A stretch of DNA of 64,000 nt from Alicyclobacillus acidocaldarius subsp. acidocaldarius Tc-4-1 (GTDB lineage Bacteria > Bacillota > Bacilli > Alicyclobacillales > Alicyclobacillaceae). Under the pieces are notes generated by a model. The model made no database searches and had not been told where the DNA came from. It saw only the letters and a program-made list of their open reading frames with translations. The stretch is from contig NC_017167.1 of assembly GCF_000219875.1 (NCBI RefSeq), positions 662,765 through 726,764 of the forward strand, in the 5' to 3' direction. Position numbers and translations under genes: made by a program. This document shows positions 27,615 through 35,756 of this stretch, piece by piece (positions within the stretch are counted from its first letter, which is position 1; every line of letters begins with the position of its first letter).

Positions 27615-29072
27615 ATGGCCTATAACGTGGTCGCGGTCGACCTGGGATCCACGAGTGGTAGAGTTTATCGGGTTAGCTTTGACGGCAGGAAACTGTACCT
27701 GTCCGAAATTCATCGCTTTTCCAATGGCCCAGTTGTGACAAGTGGATCGGTAGCGTGGAATTTATATCGGATTATCGATTCTGCCTTAATGGGACTAAGA
27801 AAAGCACTTGAGATGTCAAATGTGATATCAGTGGCAATTGACAGTTGGGGGGTCGATTTTGGAGTATTCACAGTTTCGGGTGAATGTTCAGGGGTAGTTT
27901 CTTGTTATAGGAACCCAAAAAACGAAGAATACGTACAGCATATTCGAAGGAAAGTGCCAGAATCGTTGGTATACAAAAATACAGGTATACCTATTAGCGG
28001 CATTAACACTTCGACTCAGCTTGTGAGAATGCTTGATAATCATGAGGTGGTTGAGGGTAGAGTCCTTTTTATCGCGGGAATATTAGCAAACAAGCTGTGT
28101 GGAAGTTGGGCAGTGGAACGTTCGATTGCCAGCACTACTCAACTTTACAATCAGCATATAGGCGAGTGGGACGGGGCCTTGGTGAGCGCGTTGGGTATCC
28201 GAGACATCATACTACCGGACATCGTAACACCCGGCTCTGTCTTGGGTGAACTAACTATACCCGAGCAAAGGACTCGTGCTAAGGTCATCTCAGGGTTGGA
28301 ACATGATACGCAAGCGGCGACGTTCTGTCTAGGGCCTGATTCCGAGGAGTTGTTCATCTGTTCCGGAACTTGGTCGCTCGTCGGAACGACCCTAAGTCGG
28401 CCTGTACTCTCTGAAGCCGCAATGAACGCGAAGTGGTCGAACGAAAGAGGGTTTTGGGGAATAGATTTCCTGAAAAATCTTCCTGGAATGTGGATCATGG
28501 AACGGCTGTTTTCAGAGATGTCTATGCCCCGCGAGGGGCTGGATGACATCATACTTAAAGCAGCTGCGTCCGATAAATTTCAGTTTTTATTTGACATTAC
28601 AGATCCTCGCTTCTTTTCACCAAGCAGCATGATATCTGAACTGAAGCATTATGCGAAGGAAATGGATCTAGCGCTTCCTGACGAAATACCTGTTTTGTAC
28701 AGATCTTTTTTAGAATCCTTAGTGATGACGTATAAAGACGCTATTAGAGAAATGATTGAACTTACAGGAGAGATACCCAAGAATGTAAGACTTATGGGAG
28801 GGGGTGCAAAGAATCGATTGCTAGCAAAGATGATCGCCGATGCGACGGGTTTGCCCGTCGTGAGGGGCCCGGCTGAGGCGAGCGTCGTCGGAAACGCATT
28901 GGTGCAGCTAGTCGCGAATGGGCTTGTCGATGCATCAGATGTTTCGGCAGTCGCATCGAGTGTTGGAGAATTGGAGGTTGTCGAGCCATCTCCTTCAGAA
29001 AAGCAGATTTGGGACGACATGTACGATAAATATTGGACAAAAAGGTATCGAATAGAGGGGTACCATGGATAA
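27615..29072 (+). CDS. FGGY kinase of the rhamnulokinase/fuculokinase type (probable L-fuculokinase)
   Basis: 485 aa. RhaB-like features are VAVDLGSTSGRVYRVSFDG, VAIDSWGVDFGVF, FICSGTWSLVGTTLSRP and LMGGGAKNRLLAKMIADATG. Its place between fucI and the aldolase gene argues for phosphorylation of L-fuculose at C1, although by sequence it resembles RhaB more than E. coli FucK. It is a second paralogue of the window's rhaB but A+T-rich. ATG 27615 is preferred to 27606 because the AAGGGG site is better spaced. The stop overlaps the next start by 8 bases. Confidence 0.85.
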   Translation: MAYNVVAVDLGSTSGRVYRVSFDGRKLYLSEIHRFSNGPVVTSGSVAWNLYRIIDSALMGLRKALEMSNVISVAIDSWGVDFGVFTVSGECSGVVSCYRNPKNEEYVQHIRRKVPESLVYKNTGIPISGINTSTQLVRMLDNHEVVEGRVLFIAGILANKLCGSWAVERSIASTTQLYNQHIGEWDGALVSALGIRDIILPDIVTPGSVLGELTIPEQRTRAKVISGLEHDTQAATFCLGPDSEELFICSGTWSLVGTTLSRPVLSEAAMNAKWSNERGFWGIDFLKNLPGMWIMERLFSEMSMPREGLDDIILKAAASDKFQFLFDITDPRFFSPSSMISELKHYAKEMDLALPDEIPVLYRSFLESLVMTYKDAIREMIELTGEIPKNVRLMGGGAKNRLLAKMIADATGLPVVRGPAEASVVGNALVQLVANGLVDASDVSAVASSVGELEVVEPSPSEKQIWDDMYDKYWTKRYRIEGYHG

Positions 29073-29748
29073 CATAGACGCTCTGTGTACAGTACTGAGA
29101 GTTCTAGCGGACAATGGTTTCGTCTACGGGCCGGGAGGCAATGCAAGTATTCGACTAGACGACAAGACCATAGCGATCACCGCATCAGGATCCTCGTTCG
29201 ACTCATTGGTTAGGGATAATTTTGTAAAGGTGAATCTTGAATCAGGTGAGTGCTGTGTAAGTGGGGCTCCTCGTCCCAGTTCCGAGACGTCTATGCATCT
29301 AGCGATTTACAGGACGCATCCAAAAGTGAATGTTGTTCTACACACACACCCTACCTACTGTATCGCTCTGTCCACGGTAAGTGATGAGTTGCCCATTTTA
29401 TTCCCGGACCAGGCTGCGCTGGTAGGCAAGACGAAAGTGCTTCGATACATGTTGCCGACTACAGAGCAATTTGGGAGATCGGTGGCAATGGAGCTGGTGA
29501 AATCTAATGTTTGTTCATTGATTTTGCAAAACCATGGTCTAGTGGTGACCGGAAGCACTGTCCTGCAGGCTTTCTATCGAACACAAATTGTTGAGCAGGC
29601 ATGTAAAATCTACTTAAGTGCGCTCTCTACCCGTGAGAAGGTGCGTGAGTTATCTCAGGAAGAAATTTTGGAGATACAAAACCTAGAAGCTGAGAGATAT
29701 CGAAACCAAATGTTGACTCAGTACAAGCGGTTTTGGACCGAGGTGTGA
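29065..29748 (+). CDS. fucA: L-fuculose-1-phosphate aldolase (class II aldolase/adducin family)
   Basis: 227 aa zinc aldolase cleaving L-fuculose-1-phosphate to DHAP and L-lactaldehyde. The phosphate-binding region is GPGGNASIRLDDKTIAIT and TASGSSFDSL. Zn ligands are His residues in VVLHTHPTYCIA and a later His in LILQNHGLVVTG; the acidic residue is in SSETSMHLAIYR. Its length suits FucA. It overlaps the kinase gene and precedes fucU by 3 bases. The lactaldehyde produced would feed the dehydrogenase half of RhaEW and then LutABC. Confidence 0.88.
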   Translation: MDNIDALCTVLRVLADNGFVYGPGGNASIRLDDKTIAITASGSSFDSLVRDNFVKVNLESGECCVSGAPRPSSETSMHLAIYRTHPKVNVVLHTHPTYCIALSTVSDELPILFPDQAALVGKTKVLRYMLPTTEQFGRSVAMELVKSNVCSLILQNHGLVVTGSTVLQAFYRTQIVEQACKIYLSALSTREKVRELSQEEILEIQNLEAERYRNQMLTQYKRFWTEV

Positions 29749-29751
29749 CAG

Positions 29752-30201
29752 GTGCTAAGAGGTGTGCCAGCTGCCTTGACTTCCGACGTAGTTTATGTGC
29801 TCCACTGCATGGGACACGGTGATGAATTGGCGATATGTGATGCCAATTTCCCAGCATATGCTAACGGCTGTAAAGTAATCGATACGGGATATTCGTCTGT
29901 TCCTGAGCTTTTAGGTTATGTCCTAAGGATCTTCCCATTAGATGATTATAGTCCAGTCAACAGCGCAGTGATGATGAAGGAGGAGAGGGATCGTCAGCTT
30001 CCTACTCCTGCGCGTGATCGGATTATCTCTCTGTTGCAAGAATACTGTGACGGTGAGTCACGAATTGAGGAGCTACCGAGAGAAGCATTCTATGAAAGAT
30101 CGAGAAAAGCTTATGCCATCATTCGAACCGGGGATACCAGCTTGTATGCCAACGTGATTATCAAAAGGGAGTCCTTACTGAGGTATAGGCAGAGGAAGTG
30201 A
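29752..30201 (+). CDS. fucU: L-fucose mutarotase (FucU/RbsD family)
   Basis: 149 aa. It interconverts alpha and beta anomers of L-fucose so that the right anomer reaches FucI. Family motifs are LHCMGHGDELAICDANFPA near residue 20 (with the conserved His and Asp), SPVNSAVMMKEERD, and the C-terminal YERSRKAYAIIRTGDTSLYA followed by NVIIK. GTG 29752 follows GAGGTG. It is the last A+T-rich gene of the island; the DeoR regulator 3 bases downstream is G+C-rich, marking a sharp composition boundary near 30200. Confidence 0.9.
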   Translation: MLRGVPAALTSDVVYVLHCMGHGDELAICDANFPAYANGCKVIDTGYSSVPELLGYVLRIFPLDDYSPVNSAVMMKEERDRQLPTPARDRIISLLQEYCDGESRIEELPREAFYERSRKAYAIIRTGDTSLYANVIIKRESLLRYRQRK

Positions 30202-30204
30202 ACC

Positions 30205-30981
30205 GTGCGAATGCTCCCAGCCGAACGACAGCGAGCCATTCTCCAATACCTGAACGAACGCGGCAGCATCCGCGTGAAAGAACTCAGCCGCATGTTCTCC
30301 GTGACCGAAGAGACCGTGCGACGGGATTTACACATCCTCGAGATGGAGGGCAAACTGCGCCGCAGCCATGGCGGCGCAGTTCGCATTGACGACGATACGC
30401 CAGCGGAGACATCTTATTTGATTCGAGAGTCCGAGCACGTTCCGGAGAAGATGGCCATTGCGCGAACCGCCATCACGTATGTCGAGCCGGGCGACAGCAT
30501 CATCCTGGACGCGAGCAGCACCGCGCTGCACGTGGCAAACGCGCTGCCTAACATTCCGATTACGGTCTTGACCAATTCGCTCAAGGTCGCGATGGAGCTC
30601 GCGTCCAAGGACAAAATCGAAGTGATTTCCACAGGTGGAATTCTTCGAGCGAGCTCTCTCTCGTACGTCGGGCCCATGGCGGAAGAGGCCATCAGCCGCT
30701 TTCACGTGAACAAGGCCTTTCTCTCGTGCAAAGGCGTCCACGTCGAGCACGGCTTCACAGAGTCGAACGCCCTTCAGGCTCTCGTGAAGCGGAAGATGGT
30801 CGAGATCGCCGACACGCTGGTTCTGCTCGCGGATCACAGCAAGATTCAGGCGCGGGACTTTACGAAGGTCGGCGATGTGGACGAGATCGATCTGCTCATC
30901 ACCGACCAGGAGACGAGCGAGGAGGACGTGCGGACCTTCGAGGCCGCTGGGGTGCGCGTGGTGCGCGGCCGGATGGAGTGA
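30205..30981 (+). CDS. DeoR-family transcriptional regulator of 6-deoxyhexose genes (RhaR-like)
   Basis: 258 aa. The N-terminal DeoR helix-turn-helix begins ERQRAILQYLNERGSIRVKE and continues SVTEETVRRDLHILEMEGKLRR followed by SHGGAV. The C-terminal sugar-phosphate sensing domain has ILDASSTALHVANAL, TGGILRASSLSYVGP and LLADHSKI. Bacillus rhamnose genes are controlled by a DeoR-family RhaR, and the position next to this operon fits that role. The AAACA repeats at 13653, 21926 and 34004 are its candidate sites. GTG 30205 (AGGAAG upstream) or ATG 30211 may be the start. It is G+C-rich and intact. Confidence 0.85.
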   Translation: MRMLPAERQRAILQYLNERGSIRVKELSRMFSVTEETVRRDLHILEMEGKLRRSHGGAVRIDDDTPAETSYLIRESEHVPEKMAIARTAITYVEPGDSIILDASSTALHVANALPNIPITVLTNSLKVAMELASKDKIEVISTGGILRASSLSYVGPMAEEAISRFHVNKAFLSCKGVHVEHGFTESNALQALVKRKMVEIADTLVLLADHSKIQARDFTKVGDVDEIDLLITDQETSEEDVRTFEAAGVRVVRGRME

Positions 30982-31033
30982 CGGGGCAGCAAACACAGCC
31001 GGGGGCGTCTTGCCAGCCTCCCGGCTGTCCCCG
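30982..31033. terminator. Bidirectional terminator between the regulator and lutC
   Basis: A 9-bp stem (ACAGCCGGG 30995-31003, CCCGGCTGT 31020-31028) is extended by CGGGG/CCCCG across a bulge. It lies between convergent genes; the T tract is weak on both sides. Confidence 0.55.
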
Positions 31034-31034
31034 T

Positions 31035-31706
31035 TTATGGCGATGTGCGGTCGCGCAGAAGGAAACAGATCACACGGGCGGGGCCGTGCACGCCAATGGT
31101 CTGATCGTTCTCGATGTCCGAGGATCGGCTCGGGCCGCTGATGAAGTGCACGTACGCGGGGAGGTGCCCGCCGAGGGCGCGATCGCGGAGGCGTGCCATC
31201 ACGTCGCCCAGGCTCTGCACAACCTGGCTCTCCCGCATCACCACGAGGTGAACGAGCGGGACCTGGTGCACCGTGCGGCCAGCCGCCCCGCCGGTCTCCA
31301 CGACGATGGTCCCTGTGTCCGCGACGCCGAAGCTCGCGCCGGTGATGCCGACGTCGATCTCCACAACCGGGGCCTCGCCGAATCGCCGCACGCCCCACCG
31401 TTCGATCACGTCCTCCACATCCGCGGGCCAGGGCGCCTCCTTGCCCCAAGCGCCGACGGTCCGTGGGTTGAGAGCCTCCAGCGTCCGGTCGAGGGCCGCA
31501 CACAGGGCCGCCTCGTCTTCGCAGCGGATCACCTCGCCCGCGAGCGCCTCGAACTTCGCGCAGAACGCCACGATCCGCTCCTCCTGGCTCGTCCTGCGAT
31601 CCGCCCAGAATTCGGGCGCCCCGACGGCCTCGCGGGGCGCGGGGGCGGACCCGGGCTCGCGGCCGAGCCGCGCGGCGATATGCGCCAAAAATGCTGACTT
31701 ATCCAC
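31035..31706 (-). CDS. lutC: L-lactate utilisation protein LutC
   Basis: 223 aa, third subunit of the LutABC iron-sulfur L-lactate oxidase system (cytoplasmic), which turns L-lactate to pyruvate. The LUD domain is seen as VEIDVGITGASFGVADTGTI, VVMRESQVVQSLGD and YVHFISGPSRSSDIENDQTI, ending with GPARVICFLLRD. GTG 31706 overlaps the lutB 3' end by 8 bases. It is a member of the lutA-lutB-lutC minus-strand operon. It is required with LutB for growth on lactate in B. subtilis; its precise role is not settled. Confidence 0.92.
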   Translation of the reverse strand: MDKSAFLAHIAARLGREPGSAPAPREAVGAPEFWADRRTSQEERIVAFCAKFEALAGEVIRCEDEAALCAALDRTLEALNPRTVGAWGKEAPWPADVEDVIERWGVRRFGEAPVVEIDVGITGASFGVADTGTIVVETGGAAGRTVHQVPLVHLVVMRESQVVQSLGDVMARLRDRALGGHLPAYVHFISGPSRSSDIENDQTIGVHGPARVICFLLRDRTSP

Positions 31707-33117
31707 GCCTCGTCCCTCTCTTTCGCGTCATCCACCATTCGCGAAACGTCTGGCTGCCAAGCGCGGGGAAGTCGCGCCTCTCCGTCCAGCCAGCGAGTGG
31801 ACCAATTTTCGCCCGAATGACGCCATCGCGCGCGAAACCACCCTGCAGGCGCCGCGCCACGCGGATGGCGCCGAGGTAACGGCGGTGATCCGCAAACGTG
31901 ACGGCGTAGGCGGTGAACGCCGCCTTTTCGCCCGTCTTGCCGCCGGTATTGGCCACGAAGCGCTGTCGCTCCTTGACGAGCATGTCGTGAAGCGGAATCT
32001 TGACCGGGCACGCCTCATAGCACGCGCCGCACAGGCTCGAGGCGTACGGCAGATCCTGATACGCCTCCCCGCCCTCAAGCAGTGGCGACAGCACGGCGCC
32101 GATGGGCCCGGGATAGACCGATCCGTACGCGTGGCCGCCGATCTGCCGATAGACGGGGCAGACGTTCAGGCACGCGCCGCAGCGGATGCAGTGGAGCACG
32201 GCCTGAAAGTCGGGATCGCCCAATTGGCGGGATCGGCCGTTGTCGAGGATGATGACGTGCATCTCTTCGGCGCCGTCGGCATCTCTGTCCCGGCGCGGGC
32301 CGGTGACCATCGACAGGTAGGTGATGGTGTTCTGGCCGGTCGCGCTCTTCGGCAGGAGATGGGCAAACACCTCGAGGTCCTCGAGCGTAGGCAGAACGCG
32401 CTCCATGCCCATGAAGACGATGTGCGTCTTCGGCAGGTTGGCGACCAAATCCGCGTTGCCCTCGTTCGTGAAGAGCGCGATGGAGCCCGTCTCGGCGATC
32501 CCGAAGTTGCAGCCGGTGATGCCGATGTCGGCCGTCAGGTACATCTCGCGCAGCCGCTGGCGGGCGAACGCGACGAGATCGCGCGTCTCCGTGGTGAGGT
32601 TCTGGCCGCCGTCGGCCTCGAACAGCGCCTGGATCTGCTCCCGCGTCTTGTGGATGGCGGGAATGATGATGTGGGACGGGGTCTCGCCTGCCAGCTGCAC
32701 GATGTATTCGCCGAGATCGGTCTCGATGACCTCGACGCCGAGCGCCTCGAGGTGATGGTTGAGGTGGACTTCCTCGGTCACCATCGACTTCGACTTGACC
32801 ACGCGGCGCGCGGACTTCGCGCGTACGATGTCCGTCACCACGGCGAGCGCCTCGCGCGCGTCGGCGCAGAAATGCACATGCGCCCCGAGCCGCTCGAGGT
32901 TGTCTGCGAACTGCCCGAGGTAGTAGTCCAGGTTTTCGATGGTGTGCCGCCGAATGGCCTCGCCGCGATCGCGCCAGGCCTCCCAGTTGCCAAAGTCTTC
33001 GGTGACGGCCTGCTTGCGGTTGCGCAGCCGATCCGTCGTGAAGTGAACGGCTCCGCGCAGGAAGTCGTCGCGGAGGGCGAGCTTCGCGCGATCGCGCACG
33101 GACGAGTGGGCGCTCAT
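31699..33117 (-). CDS. lutB: L-lactate utilisation protein LutB (iron-sulfur)
   Basis: 472 aa. The N-terminal LUD domain (about 60-290: SKSMVTEEVHLNHHLEALG, ITGCNFGIAETGSIAL) is followed by two 4Fe-4S ferredoxin motifs, CIRCGACLNVCPVYR and CGACYEACPVKIPLHD. A C-terminal helical tail follows. It is the electron-transfer core of LutABC. It starts in an ATGA overlap with lutA and overlaps lutC by 8 bases, so the operon is translationally coupled. In this locus it would oxidise the L-lactate that arises from L-lactaldehyde during rhamnose or fucose breakdown. Confidence 0.94.
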   Translation of the reverse strand: MSAHSSVRDRAKLALRDDFLRGAVHFTTDRLRNRKQAVTEDFGNWEAWRDRGEAIRRHTIENLDYYLGQFADNLERLGAHVHFCADAREALAVVTDIVRAKSARRVVKSKSMVTEEVHLNHHLEALGVEVIETDLGEYIVQLAGETPSHIIIPAIHKTREQIQALFEADGGQNLTTETRDLVAFARQRLREMYLTADIGITGCNFGIAETGSIALFTNEGNADLVANLPKTHIVFMGMERVLPTLEDLEVFAHLLPKSATGQNTITYLSMVTGPRRDRDADGAEEMHVIILDNGRSRQLGDPDFQAVLHCIRCGACLNVCPVYRQIGGHAYGSVYPGPIGAVLSPLLEGGEAYQDLPYASSLCGACYEACPVKIPLHDMLVKERQRFVANTGGKTGEKAAFTAYAVTFADHRRYLGAIRVARRLQGGFARDGVIRAKIGPLAGWTERRDFPALGSQTFREWWMTRKRGTRRG

Positions 33118-33860
33118 GCGGTCACCTCCTCGGTGAGGCCGGCCGCTTCAGCCAAGAGTTCGGCGAGATGCATCACGCGCACGCGCGCGCCGCGGCGGGA
33201 GAGCGTGCCGCCGATGTTCATCAGGCAGCCCATGTCCGTGGACACGAGCACGTCGGCGCCCGACGCGACGACGTTGTCTGCCTTCTCGTCCGCCATGGCG
33301 CTCGAAATTTCACTCATTTTCACCGAGAACGTGCCGCCGAAACCGCAGCAGTCGCGGGCGTAAGGGAGCTCGACGAGCTCCAGATCCCGCACGTGGCGCA
33401 GGAGCTCGAGGGGTTCCTCGCGGACGCCGAGCAACCGCGAGCCGTGGCAGGACGGGTGGAACGTGACGCGATGCGGAAAGCGGCCGCCGAAGTCCACCTT
33501 GCCCAGGTGGTTGACCAGAAATTGGGAGAGTTCATAGGTCTTCTCCGCCAACCGCATGGCTTCATCGGCGAGGGCTGGATCGCCCGCGAAGAGCGCCGGG
33601 TAATAGTGGCGAATCATGCCGACGCACGATCCGGAAGGGCTCACGACGGCGTCGGCGTCGGCAAACGCCTCGAGGAGCGTGCGAGCAACGTGGCGGGCCT
33701 CGTCAGCGTAGCCGCTGTTGAAGGCGGGTTGGCCGCAGCAGGTCTGCCCGATGGGGAATTCGACCTCGCAGCCGCTCGCCTCGAGGAGGCGCGTCGTGGC
33801 GATGCCGACCTTCGGAAACACGGCATCGACGATACAGGTGACAAACAAGCTCACTTTCAT
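33114..33860 (-). CDS. lutA: L-lactate utilisation protein LutA (CCG domain)
   Basis: 248 aa with two cysteine-rich CCG motifs, GQTCCGQPAFNSG (about residue 38) and RDCCGFGGTFSVKMSE (about residue 170), characteristic of heterodisulfide-reductase-like subunits. It begins MKVSLFVTCIVDAVFPKVG. It is the first gene of lutABC on the minus strand; a GGAGG lies just before ATG 33860. The promoter at 33995-34024 carries the A-rich repeats shared with the sugar operons, which points to coregulation instead of the GntR regulator LutR used in B. subtilis. Confidence 0.93.
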   Translation of the reverse strand: MKVSLFVTCIVDAVFPKVGIATTRLLEASGCEVEFPIGQTCCGQPAFNSGYADEARHVARTLLEAFADADAVVSPSGSCVGMIRHYYPALFAGDPALADEAMRLAEKTYELSQFLVNHLGKVDFGGRFPHRVTFHPSCHGSRLLGVREEPLELLRHVRDLELVELPYARDCCGFGGTFSVKMSEISSAMADEKADNVVASGADVLVSTDMGCLMNIGGTLSRRGARVRVMHLAELLAEAAGLTEEVTA

Positions 33861-33994
33861 GGCGTAGGACCTCCATGACCGCGGCCGGACAAGCCGCGGT
33901 CGGTCACTTCACAGGATGTCTCATATCCAGTGTAGCGCTTACAGGCGCGGCGCGCACCGATAGAGACACGGGGTCGGATATCGTGACAAGGGTC

Positions 33995-34035
33995 ATTATA
34001 GCGAAACAAAAAGAAATAAAGCAACGAAAATCAAC
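33995..34035 (-). promoter_or_regulatory. lutABC promoter with AAACA-repeat operator
   Basis: On the minus strand TATAAT is the complement of 33995-34000, and TTGCTT (complement of 34019-34024) is the -35 at 18-base spacing. Between and beyond them the plus strand reads AAACAAAAAGAAATAAAG (34004-34021) and then ACGAAAATCAAC, closely like the sites at 13653 and 21926. The remaining sequence in 33861-34137 shows no gene. Confidence 0.5.
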
Positions 34036-34137
34036 AAGAAGCCAACGCACCGTCCTTCCTGGGATTTCCAAGTGAATCGATGTATACGCGGCGCCTGTGT
34101 TCGGAGACATTACGGTCCAGATTGGGGGGTGAAACCT

Positions 34138-34344
34138 GTGACCATCGCGCAGCAGGTGAAGACGACGCTCGCGAACCTGAAGAGTGCGCAGGCGAACCTC
34201 GAATCGTTTGCGCTCGCGACCGACAATCAAAAGGCCAAGCAGTTGTACACGCAAGCGGCTCAGCAGACACAGCAGGTGGTGCAGCAACTGCAGGCTCGGG
34301 TCGCCGAGATGGAGCAAGAGGAGCCTCAGTACAAGGGGTTCTAA
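34138..34344 (+). CDS. DUF1657 small protein
   Basis: 68 aa starting MTIAQQVKTTLANLKSAQAN and ending EQEEPQYKGF, the conserved ends of DUF1657 proteins found beside spoVA and yetF-like genes in spore formers. It is predicted to be a helical hairpin; the function is unknown. GTG 34138 is chosen with GGGGGG eight bases upstream; the longer frame from 34072 adds unrelated residues. It is the first gene of a likely sporulation unit with the YetF-like protein and spoVAC-AD-AEb. Confidence 0.85.
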   Translation: MTIAQQVKTTLANLKSAQANLESFALATDNQKAKQLYTQAAQQTQQVVQQLQARVAEMEQEEPQYKGF

Positions 34345-34404
34345 TCCTCGCTGGCGCCAGGGAGCATGCTCCCTGGCTCGCTTCACGTCGGTGGAGGTGA
34401 CCGG

Positions 34405-35265
34405 GTGGCCGAGTGGTTGACCATCGTGATCCGATCGCTCATCGCGTTTGCTGCGATGTTTCTGTTCGCGAAGCTCATCGGCAAGCGGCAGCTTTCGCAG
34501 ATCACGTTCTTTGAGTACATTGTCGGGATCGCCATCGGCGATATGGCGGCCATCATCCCGGATCAGTTGCAGGCGCCTCTGTATCATGGGTTGTTGCCCA
34601 TGGCCGTGTACACGGCGCTGCCGATTTTGCTCAGCTTCATCGCGCTCAAAAGCAAAAAGGCGCGCGACATCCTCGAGGGCAAGGCGCGAGTGCTCATTCA
34701 GAACGGGAAGATCCTCGAGGACAACCTGCGCAAGGAACGCATGTCGACGGACGAACTGTTGGAGCATCTGCGGGCCAAGAACGTATTCCAGGTGGCCGAC
34801 GTGGAGTTCGCCATCATGGAGTCGAACGGTTCGGTCAACGTCATGTTGAAGCCGGACGCGGAGCCGGTGACGCCAAAGCGCCTCGGGCTCAAGGTGCCCG
34901 CCGAGTCGCAGCCTCAGGTCGTGATCATGGACGGGAAGATCATGGACGAAGGGCTCGCCACCATTGGCTTCAACCGCAGATGGCTGAAAGGAGAATTGGA
35001 CAAGCTCGGCGTGGCGGTGGAGAACGTGTATCTGGCGCAGGTGAACGCGGCCGGAGAATTGTACGTGGATCTGTACGACGACCGGATTCAGGTGCCCGAA
35101 CCGAAGGCGCGCGAGCTGACGCACATCCTGCTGAAGAAGGCGCAAGCGGATCTGGAACTGTACGCGCTCGCCACGGAGAATGAGGGGGCCAAGCGGGACT
35201 ACGCCGCCATGGCGAAACGAATAGAGTCCGTGCTGAACGAGACGGAGCCGTACTTGCGGCACTAG
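34405..35265 (+). CDS. YetF-like membrane protein (DUF421)
   Basis: 286 aa. Three N-terminal membrane helices (about 5-80; AEWLTIVIRSLIAFAAMFLF, FEYIVGIAIGDMAA) are followed by the paired DUF421 cytoplasmic domains (NVFQVADVEFAIMESNGSVN and later GFNRRWLKGELDKLG). The C-terminal 50 residues (ILLKKAQADLELYALATENE) resemble DUF1657, so a DUF1657-like tail appears fused here. GTG 34405 follows GGAGGT at 34393-34398. YetF-like proteins lie with spoVA2mob-type clusters in Bacilli, where they affect spore heat resistance; that role is inference here. Confidence 0.85.
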   Translation: MAEWLTIVIRSLIAFAAMFLFAKLIGKRQLSQITFFEYIVGIAIGDMAAIIPDQLQAPLYHGLLPMAVYTALPILLSFIALKSKKARDILEGKARVLIQNGKILEDNLRKERMSTDELLEHLRAKNVFQVADVEFAIMESNGSVNVMLKPDAEPVTPKRLGLKVPAESQPQVVIMDGKIMDEGLATIGFNRRWLKGELDKLGVAVENVYLAQVNAAGELYVDLYDDRIQVPEPKARELTHILLKKAQADLELYALATENEGAKRDYAAMAKRIESVLNETEPYLRH

Positions 35266-35279
35266 GGAGGGACGCGAGA

Positions 35280-35753
35280 TTGCCGAAGGCACAGCTGAAG
35301 CGGGCGACGCCCGTGATGCAGGCGTATCAGGCGTTCGCGTCGGCGCGTGAACCGGCTCGCCCCATGGCGAGAAATCTCGCCATCGCGTTTGTCGCAGGCG
35401 GGTTGGTTTGCGTGCTGGGCCAGGCGGTGAGCGACTTTTTCGTGCACGTGTGCGGCTTCAGCCGCAAAGACGCCGGCAATCCGACCGTCGCAGTGCTCAT
35501 CGCGCTCACCTGTCTGCTCACGGGGCTCGGCGTATTCGACAAGATTGCGCAGTTCACGGGCGCGGGCACGGCCATTCCGGTGACGGGGTTTGCGAACGCG
35601 ATGGCCTCGGCCGCCCTCGAGTCGAAGACGGAGGGATGGGTGCAAGGCGTCGGTGCCAACATGTTCAAGCTGGCCGGGGCCGTGATCGTCTGGGGCGTCG
35701 TGGCGGCCTTTTTCATCGGACTGATTCATACGCTCGTCGCGCCGGGGAGGTAG
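35280..35753 (+). CDS. spoVAC: Stage V sporulation protein AC
   Basis: 157-aa membrane protein, part of the SpoVA channel that moves dipicolinic acid across the spore inner membrane. Hydrophobic helices occur at LAIAFVAGGLVCVLGQAV, VAVLIALTCLLTGLGVFD and VIVWGVVAAFFIGLIHTL. The GAGTAIPVTGFANAMASAA motif is typical of SpoVAC and SpoVAE. TTG 35280 follows AGGGAGG. It precedes spoVAD by 3 bases. spoVAA, AB and AF are absent, so this resembles the short AC-AD-AEb module. Confidence 0.92.
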   Translation: MPKAQLKRATPVMQAYQAFASAREPARPMARNLAIAFVAGGLVCVLGQAVSDFFVHVCGFSRKDAGNPTVAVLIALTCLLTGLGVFDKIAQFTGAGTAIPVTGFANAMASAALESKTEGWVQGVGANMFKLAGAVIVWGVVAAFFIGLIHTLVAPGR

Positions 35754-35756
35754 AGC

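Noticed and set aside
34072-34137. A sigma-G/F promoter for the DUF1657-spoVA unit (GTATA at 34082, CATTAC at 34108)
   Set aside because: The spacing (21 bases) and the -10 match are too poor to support it.
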